A stretch of 64,000 nucleotides of DNA, taken from contig NC_084813.1 in NCBI RefSeq assembly GCF_963583255.1, positions 23,528,953 to 23,592,952 on the forward strand, written 5' to 3'. The position numbers and the translations under genes are program-made. Source of the stretch: Pyrus communis. Taxonomy: Eukaryota; Streptophyta; Magnoliopsida; Rosales; Rosaceae. Positions 57,597 to 64,000 of the stretch are shown here, in pieces. Numbering within the stretch: the stretch's first letter is position 1; each line of letters begins with the position of its first letter. Below the pieces are notes generated by a model. The model saw only the letters and a program-made list of their open reading frames with translations, was not told where the DNA came from and did no database searches.

Positions 57597-57706
57597 GAGA
57601 GAAGAGAAAGGACGGGAAAGGAGAAAGAGGAGTAGCGCCGGCATTACCCTGAGTGTCCAATCCGGTGCTACTCCTCTTTCTCCTTTCCCCTCCCTTCTCT
57701 CCTCTC
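57597..57706. repeat. 45-bp near-perfect palindrome
   Basis: The left arm 57597-57641 (ends gaaagaggagtagcgccgg) and right arm 57662-57706 (starts ccggtgctactcctctttc) are inverted with about four mismatches over 45 bp and a 20-nt loop. A single relative of the right arm is at about 52065-52118, so the left arm is an added inverted copy. Confidence 0.8.
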
Positions 57707-57709
57707 GGT

Positions 57710-57970
57710 GCCAACGATCCGTGAACTTCGCAAGACTAGCATCCTTGTCTTTAAGCTCTAGAACCCGAAGGCCGAGACGTGTTCCTTCCTCGGCCGTAGT
57801 CGCAAGATCAAGAAGTCAGCAATGCGCTAAACGCAACATCAACACATTTTACTCCCCGGCCGAGCTTGGCTGACAAGTTGGCACGCCCCGCACACAACCG
57901 AATGACGTAGTTAGCTTATTAATTACTCGGCCTACGCACCACGTAGGCTTGGTAGTTTTTAGGGTCAACA
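57710..57970 (-). mobile_element. LTR fragment, probably gypsy-type
   Basis: On the minus strand it begins tgttgaccctaaaaactacc and continues with 'tacgtggtgcgtaggccgag' and 'gacaagttggcacgcc'-type GC-rich sequence unlike the surroundings. The TG-type start fits an LTR. The other end is lost next to the palindrome. Class by resemblance only. Confidence 0.45.
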
Positions 57971-58187
57971 ATTTTTCTCATATATTTTCTCTCTCTAGCA
58001 CAAAAAATACATTAGAAAAGTAAATTATGTTAACTGCCAACTCTTTTCGCAGAAATTAGGATGTCATTGCTTGAATTTTCTTTCACATATTACCACTTTG
58101 CACTTAACTATTCATAAGCTGAGTTCAATATAGTCCAACTCAAAAAAATAACACGTAAAAATAATACCCCAAACCTAAACCTAAACC

Positions 58188-58445
58188 GTGGTAGAAGTTA
58201 CTTAAGGAAGCTCATTAGTTTGTTTTTCGGATTTCATTGTGAAATATCGGATGATCATGTTCAGATGCTCTTTTAATTTGTCAAATGTATGAACAACTGA
58301 TGCAACTACACTTTAATATAATGTTTCGAGATATTCGCAGGCGTACTCAGCTACAACGTTCACAAACCAAACAGCCCAAAAGAATATAGCGACTAGGCCT
58401 AAACCTGGCTCATGGCAAGAGTTCCAAAGAAGAGACTAATCTTAT
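58188..58445 (-). pseudogene. M-type membrane protein gene, decayed fragment
   Basis: Matches the 3' half of the M large exon: the C-terminal tail, the FGKL-like region and the fourth hydrophobic segment. Several in-frame stops are present (for example a TAA in the LPQV tail at about 58202, and another near 58314), and homology is lost at about 58445, after the 'GTLA' region. The rest of the gene is missing. Confidence 0.75.
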
Positions 58446-58740
58446 TCACAAACCTCATTCTAGTGAATGTTGGCTCAAGGGAAAAGTGGAATGCCACAAG
58501 TGTACGGATTCGAGCATATGCAAAAAGATTGCACCTACAAGGATAATCAGTTACAAGGAAGCACAAAGTGAAATGCCATAAATGTAATTGACCCGTTATC
58601 CAACCCATTAGCCGCATATTTATGTGCCGCTGAAGAACTCTGTCGAACTGACCAACTCTAAAATACCCAACAAGAATTGTATTCCAAAGAGCGATGCAGA
58701 AAGGCTAATCATAATAAAAATGATTCCTTACAATTTCTCG
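58446..58740. other. Unassigned spacer
   Basis: Contains a short direct echo ('gaatgccacaagtgtacgga', 'aaatgccataaatgtaattg'), possibly a zinc-knuckle-type coding relic on the minus strand. Not supported further. Confidence 0.25.
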
Positions 58741-59780
58741 AATCTTATGTCTCCTCATTTTCTTACTCATCTAGTGTCTACCCTCCTCATCCTTCTTCTT
58801 CCGCTCCGTCCTTTATCAGTTTTTTTTTTTCATCTTCCTATTGCTTAATGGAAGGATTACATAGATCTTCCTCACCTTTTTGTTTTCTTTTTTCTTTATC
58901 CCTTCCTTTCGTCTTCTTTCTCCTTCGTTTTGTTCCAAAACATTTTCTTAATTAGAATTTATTGCATCATGAAATCTTTTTTTTTTTGTGGTTTGCTACT
59001 TATATTTTAGTTTTTTCACTTCATGGATCATCTTTTTATTTTTTATTTTTTATTTTTTTTATGTTTTCGTCATTCCACATCGACCGTATCTCTAAGAAAA
59101 AAAAAGTTTAAATATCATAACCTCACTCCAACTTAACCGAGGTCTTTTGTGATAAATCTCCACACCTGTCGTACTGTGCAGATGATAATTAACAAGGGTT
59201 TGAAGTGGGCTCATCTACCTGTGACGTAGGTCTCCTAAATTTTTTTTTTCTTTTATGAAAGGTTTCCTGTAACTAAGCATGTTGTTTATCTACCTATATA
59301 CGAGACATGATAATCTACCTCTACCATATATTTGAGTTTTTGTTAGGTGTCATTTATGTCGTAGATTAAATGTATTTATCTATTTGTACCTTTTTTTTTA
59401 ATCTACCTCTATCACATTATTTTTTATGTTTGCCAACGTAATCTACCTACCTCTATTACAAATTTTATTTTCTAAACTATAGAGTAGGCTTGACCCAAAA
59501 AAAACTTTAGAGTAGGCAAATATTGGGTTTTTGGTGTTTGCCCTATAACGGAGGTATATTATACTTGCTGTATTTTAACCCGAAAGTTGAGGTATCATAT
59601 ATGCTTTCATCGTTTTCTGTTACATGTATTGTTGTTTTATATGTCAACATTTCTTTATAACTATTTTATTTTATTTCGAAAAAAAATTAATTCCTTAGAT
59701 AATCGTAAGTTTGAACCTGTTTAAAATTTAAAATTATGTAACTACTAACTAATACGTTATTTAGTGGGTTAGCAATTACT
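58741..59780. repeat. T-rich array block (59 kb unit)
   Basis: Landmarks 'ttgcttaatggaaggattac', 'gtgacgtaggtctcctaaa', 'tgaaaggtttcctgtaacta', 'ctatagagtaggc'. Inserted in it at about 59085-59215 is a stretch absent from the other copies. Confidence 0.55.
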
Positions 59781-59879
59781 TTAGAATTTGAACTACTTTA
59801 GCACAAAGAAAAAAAGCTGCTACGTATAGAACTACACTAAAAAAACGCGGTTCCTTTTAAGCTACAAAGGAAAAAAAAA

Positions 59880-60120
59880 AAAGAAAAAAAGAAAGGTTAC
59901 TTGTGTGAGGAGACAAGGGTAGATGAATGGAAGGAGCTCTGTAGAGTGTATGTCGTCTTGAAATGCCAATTACTGAACCAGAAATATGATCTTCTGAATG
60001 AAAAAATGCAACTGGCTGCTGCGGTGATGTTGGGCAGAAGAGGAAGTAGGATATTTATATACCGCTGATATTTATCCCGCTGCAGGAATAGGAAGTAAGA
60101 TTTTGGTAGAAGACACTTCT
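59880..60120. repeat. Relic of an M-gene 5' flank
   Basis: 'aatggaaggagctctgtaga', 'ctgaaccagaaatatgatct' and 'gatgttgggcagaagagg' match the region upstream of the M genes at 23.6, 43.7 and 51.8 kb, including a TATA-like tract on the minus strand (gtatataaatatcc, 60050-60063). No M exons remain between this and the wreck at 58.2 kb. Confidence 0.55.
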
Positions 60121-60925
60121 CCGAAACAGCATTTGGCCATAGTCGATCGTGGGCCCAGCATCTACAATGTCTCTTTTCTTTCTAAAAAAAGGTATTAAGG
60201 CAAATCATTCCTTACAATGTCTCGAATCTTATCTCCTCCTCCATCATCTTCCTATTGCTTAATGGAAGAATTATATAGATCCCTCAACTTTTGTCTAAAC
60301 TCTAACGTTCGTTGTTTACTGATTTTTTTCAAGAGCTCTTCCCTTTCTGTCTAAAGTTCTTTTTCTTGTCAAGTAAACTTTGCCAAATGGTTCTTGCATC
60401 AACTCACGGATGGTTGTGGGGAGTGGCTTTTATATGTGCGGATTAAAACTTGGTTAAGTTAGAATTAAATCCTTGGTTAAGTTAATGTGCAACTGGGCGG
60501 TGGCGCCCGCGGACTCTGCTGAGTCGAAGAAGATTGTTTCCTTTCGTTTTACTGGAGTCTGGAGAAGACGATGTTGGATGATGGACCCTTGGGTAGAATG
60601 ACATGATCATCCCCCTCCAACCAGAATATGACATGATTATCCCTCATATTGACCATACCAATGCATCTTCATAATCCAGACCTTGTGATGATTTTATGTG
60701 AAGTTTCCAAAAAAGGAAAAAAGTAAAAGATTCAAGCTATTTGTCAAATTTATGACATGGTGGTTCTTGATTTTATTTTTTATTTTATTTTTTTTGTTTG
60801 TTCTTTTACAAATGATATTATTATTCTATACTAAATTAATGAGAAGAATAGTGTGAATTTAAAATGCAATGGATTGAAGAGGAATGTTCTAACCGTTAGG
60901 GCAATCCTCAACTTGTTTTCTTATT
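60121..60925. other. Spacer of mixed repeats
   Basis: 'tcatccccctccaaccagaa' resembles 24310-24340, and 60700-60900 resembles 24550-24700. No gene seen. Confidence 0.35.
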
Positions 60926-61615
60926 TGTTATTAGTTAGAGGCTATTTTGATCTGGTCCAAAAATTTGAGCTGTTGTTGAATTTAGTCCAATTTTTTTTTT
61001 TTTAATTTATGCAGCTTTACTCAAAATTTTAATTTGAATATAAAAATCTAACCACTTTCACGGAAACTAGCTTAAAGAAAATTTATATGATAAATAAAAT
61101 TAAACCACCTTTCATCCATGAAAATAATTCAAAGAAATTTCATCTTCCACACATTTATAAATCCATACTAGTATTATATTGATACATAATATATATATAT
61201 ATATGTAGTACCTACAACATAGATTAGTTAACACAGTTAACCTGTGATGGCAATAAAAGAAAAAATTGAGATACGAATTAGGAGCATGAAAAAGGAGAAA
61301 CAATATTTAATTCTAAAATTGAGCAAAAGATAAAAATACAATAAGAAAAGTTGATGTGTATAATGGACCTAATCCAACAAACAGGACTAAACCTAATAAT
61401 GACTCACAAATAGGACTTATATCAAGTCTACTCTATTAAATGTTTTAGTGTTTTTTCTAGTTTACTAAAATGAAAATCCAAAAACAATTATTTTTAATTC
61501 CGCTGCTACATGTCAGAATAAAGGGTCAATATTAGCGATTGAATCCATTATGCAAATGGAAAGAGGCGCTTTTTTCTTTTTTTTTTCTTGTACTACAAGT
61601 AATATAAATATAGTG
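60926..61615. repeat. Array block A with MITE-like insertion (61 kb unit)
   Basis: Nearly the same as 20945-21510, including 'gttaacctgtgatggcaata' and the end 'ctacaagtaatataaata'. Confidence 0.65.
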
Positions 61616-62530
61616 AATTGAGCTTTCTTTTTTTTTTTTTTTTTTTTTTTTTGCATTCATCTACCTATTGCTTAATGGAAGAATTATATAGACCTTCCTC
61701 ACCTTTTTTTTTGTTTTCATTTTTCTTTATACTTTCCTTTCGTCTTCTTTCTCCTTCGTTTTGTTCTAAAACTTTCTTTTTTTGTAATTTCTTGCATCAT
61801 GAAATCTTTTTTTTTTTTTTTTTTTTTTTTGTGGTTTGCTACTTATCTTTTTGTTTTCTTTTTTACTTGACGCATCATCTGTTTTTTTTGTGTTTTCTTC
61901 AGTTTTTCCCTCCTGGATCATCTACCTGTGATGTAGGTCTCCTAAAGTTTTTTTTTCTTTTATGAAAGGTTTCTTCTAATTAAGCATGTTATTTATCTAC
62001 CTATGACACATGATATTTTAATCTATCTCTACCATATCTTTGAGTTTTTGTTGAGTATCATTTATGTAGTAGATTAAATGTAATTATTTAATTGTACTCC
62101 ATCTTTTTTTTAAATATACTTCTGTCACAGGTTTTTTTGTGTTTGCCAATCTACCTCGCTCTATTACAAATTTTATTTTCTACCTATAGAGTTGGCAAAT
62201 ATTGAGTTTTTTTGTATTTGCCCTATATAGTAGGTATATTATACATGTATTTTAAACCTAAAATGGAGGTATCATACATGCTTTCATCGTTTTCTATTAC
62301 ATGTAATGTTGTTTTATAGGTATATACAACATTTTTTAAAAATATTTTATTTTATTTCGAAAAAAATAAATTTCATGGATAACTGTAAGTTTGAATCTGT
62401 TTAAATATTTAAAATTTAAAATTATGCAACTGATGTATTTAGGAATTCGATTATCTCTGTTCATTAGGGTAAAATAGGCATAAAAAGTAGTAATTGGACA
62501 ACAGAACGTAATTGGACTCACCTAACAAGC
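61616..62530. repeat. T-rich array block (62 kb unit)
   Basis: Closest to 48720-49640, with the same 'ctatagagttggcaaatatt' and 'aataaatttcatggataact' words. No P exon or M gene follows: this is the right edge of the array. Confidence 0.6.
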
Positions 62531-62542
62531 AGCCTAAAATTT

Positions 62543-62750
62543 TGGGAAAGAGATGGTCTCCGGATCTTTCCCTCCAAAGTCCGAAGATCAAGTGATTCGG
62601 GCCTTTAAATTTTGATCAAACGGCCAAAAACAGATAAGTTAGCTAAAACTTTTAAAAGTTATAATTATTTTTAACCGTTTGATCAATTTTTAAAGGCCTG
62701 AATCATTTGATCCCTGGCTTTGGACAGAAAGATCCGGAGATGATGTATTT
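62543..62750. mobile_element. Foldback MITE ('tctccggatctttc' ends)
   Basis: The left arm (gatggtctccggatctttcc, aagtgattcgggccttt, ttgatcaaacgg) is inverted at the right (ccgtttgatcaatttttaaa, gaatcatttgatcc, gaaagatccggagatgatg). About 80 bp per arm. Non-coding. Confidence 0.75.
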
Positions 62751-63414
62751 TCAAAATTTTGTACCTCTATTTTTTTTTATTTATCAAAGACTTTGGACCT
62801 CTATCTACCAATCATCATTAATAAAAGGGGTTTTTGATATGGGTCTAATTTTATAAGCCTGTTTTGAATGAAATCCACTAATATTACATAAGCATAAGTG
62901 GGGCCTAGTAAGTACAACAATCATTCATGTCAGCAATTAAAATGCACATAATTTACAAACAAAATTACAACAATTGCCATTAAATGGGTTATCAAGTCTC
63001 TTGCAGATGAATTACAACCCAAATTAATCTCATTGTTTATTCAAAACCTTATCCTCCTATCTTTCAAATTGCTTTGTGTATCCAGCTGAATCCAAATTTG
63101 AATTCTAAATCCGTATGAAGTTATGAAAGCTATAAATTTTCTCCCAGTATATGATGAAAACAGAATAGGCGAATATCTGATTCAGGTTTCCTGGTATACC
63201 TGGAGAACATGTATTGCATCTTCTCAGAAGATTTCAGTTTCGTACATGGTCATCTGGTTTTGTTTTTCTAATTTTTTGGTTTGGTGATTTGGGCTTTGTT
63301 TTTGCAGTGTTCGTTACCTGGATAACAGGTATTACACTCCCTCGATTTCAATACCAGTATTTGATAACAGGTGCTATTGTATCTTTGCTCTAATTTCTTC
63401 TTCTTTTTTTTTTT
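62751..63414. other. Spacer left of the PPR fragment
   Basis: A/T-rich; 'gtatttgataacaggt' and 'ctggataacaggtatt' echo each other near 63320-63372. It may contain leader or intron remains of the PPR gene. Nothing firm. Confidence 0.3.
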
Positions 63415-63627
63415 TTCACTTGAATTGTTTGAGATTTTAGAGTTTGACGACGGGTATGAATTGGTGGCCAATGTTTACGACGTGTTAGTGAAGGCTTGTA
63501 CTAGTTTGAAATCGATTAGGGGGGTTAAGAGGGTTTATAATTACATTATGAGTAATGGGTTTGAGTTGGATCAGTATACGAAAAACAGTGTGCTGCTTAT
63601 GCATGTGAAATGTGGGATGATGATTGG
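63415..63627 (+). pseudogene. PPR protein fragment (At5g50390-like)
   Basis: The reading ELFEILEFDDGYELVANVYD, followed by ALVKACTSLKSIRGVKRVYN-type sequence (here with V-L-V-K-A-C) and VLLMHVKCGMMI, is the start of the repeat region of a PLS-class pentatricopeptide protein. It is close to what I remember of Arabidopsis At5g50390, a plastid RNA-editing type factor. Homology begins abruptly after a poly-T run and stops after GMMI at about 63625, where the next PPR helix should start. No start codon belongs to it. It is a fragment of one and a half repeats, not a gene. Confidence 0.7.
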
Positions 63628-63725
63628 TTCAATTTGTTTCTCTAGTGTTTTGGTATGTTGCTTTGGCTTTTTACTTTTGTGGTGTTTGATAACTAGATTA
63701 CAGGTACTACAGTTCATCTCTTAAT

Positions 63726-64000
63726 AATTGGTGTTTCAGTATTTGGAACTTTAATAATTGGTAGTTTAAATTGATCCGTCGTTTAATAATTGGTAGTTCA
63801 GATTGGTAGTTCAGATTGTTATTTAGTATGTTTTGGAATAATCATGCTTATAGCAAACTTTGTATTGCTTGTAGCCAAAGATGTTTTGCATGGAGAGAAA
63901 AAAAAAAAAAGAAAAAAAAAGATAAGACTGGAGTACAAGTCTGACCTTTTAAAGTTTCGTCATGTTATGGAAGAAATGAGACTTAGTGTGACAAATGCGC
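63726..64000. other. AT-rich end of window, nothing recognised
   Basis: Short echoes of 'taataattggtagttcagat' at 63723-63815 and an A-run at 63898. No gene seen. Confidence 0.3.

Noticed and set aside
57475..57873. Opposed open frames of 79 and 95 codons
   Set aside because: They run through a palindrome and an LTR fragment; no conserved protein features.

Overview
The window is nuclear DNA from a flowering plant. It is AT-rich, has spliced genes with GT..AG introns, and carries plant transposon families: PIF/Harbinger, Cassandra TRIM, Ty1/copia, a LINE with an RNase H tail, hAT, CACTA-like and many foldback MITEs. It also holds fragments of two plant-specific gene families (DUF863 and a PPR protein). 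The look of the repeats suggests a woody rosid such as apple or pear, but that is inference.

The core is a tandem array of about nine copies of one small multi-pass membrane protein family that I cannot name. There are two diverged types. The M type lies on the minus strand: about 9.3-10.6, 22.0-23.2, 26.2-27.5, 42.2-43.3, 50.4-51.5, 55.5-56.7 kb and a wreck at 58.2-58.4 kb. The P type lies on the plus strand: 11.6-13.6 kb and a damaged copy at 37.3-37.9 kb. Both types have a short first coding exon, a phase-2 intron, and a second coding exon with about four hydrophobic segments. The M short exon (56 nt, starting M-D/N-R-V) was found by joining splice sites. By reading, four M copies (22.0, 42.2, 50.4, 55.5 kb) and P at 11.6 kb look intact. 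The copy at 9.3 kb has lost its splice acceptor, and those at 26.2 and 37.3 kb carry nonsense codons.

Each duplicated unit tends to read, left to right: a conserved 150 bp block ending in a tract like ctacaagtaatataaag; a T-rich block; an orphan P-type first exon with its splice donor; the M gene, convergent to it; and a 5' flank with tandem repeats private to that copy. Transposons sit on this framework, and paralogous units give the empty sites: Harbinger, a MITE and Cassandra in the 5-9 kb unit (compare 41-42 kb), a LINE at 29.0 kb, and a hAT at 29.7 kb.

Other genic material is broken. DUF863 is present in three defective pieces: 31.3-32.1 (internally deleted), 34.8-35.9 (5' half) and 46.3-47.9 kb (3' half). 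A truncated copia element lies at 52.7-54.8 kb, and a PPR fragment similar to At5g50390 at 63.4-63.6 kb. The remaining long stretches are repeats and unassigned AT-rich DNA. I see no tRNA gene, no functional rRNA gene and no CRISPR array.
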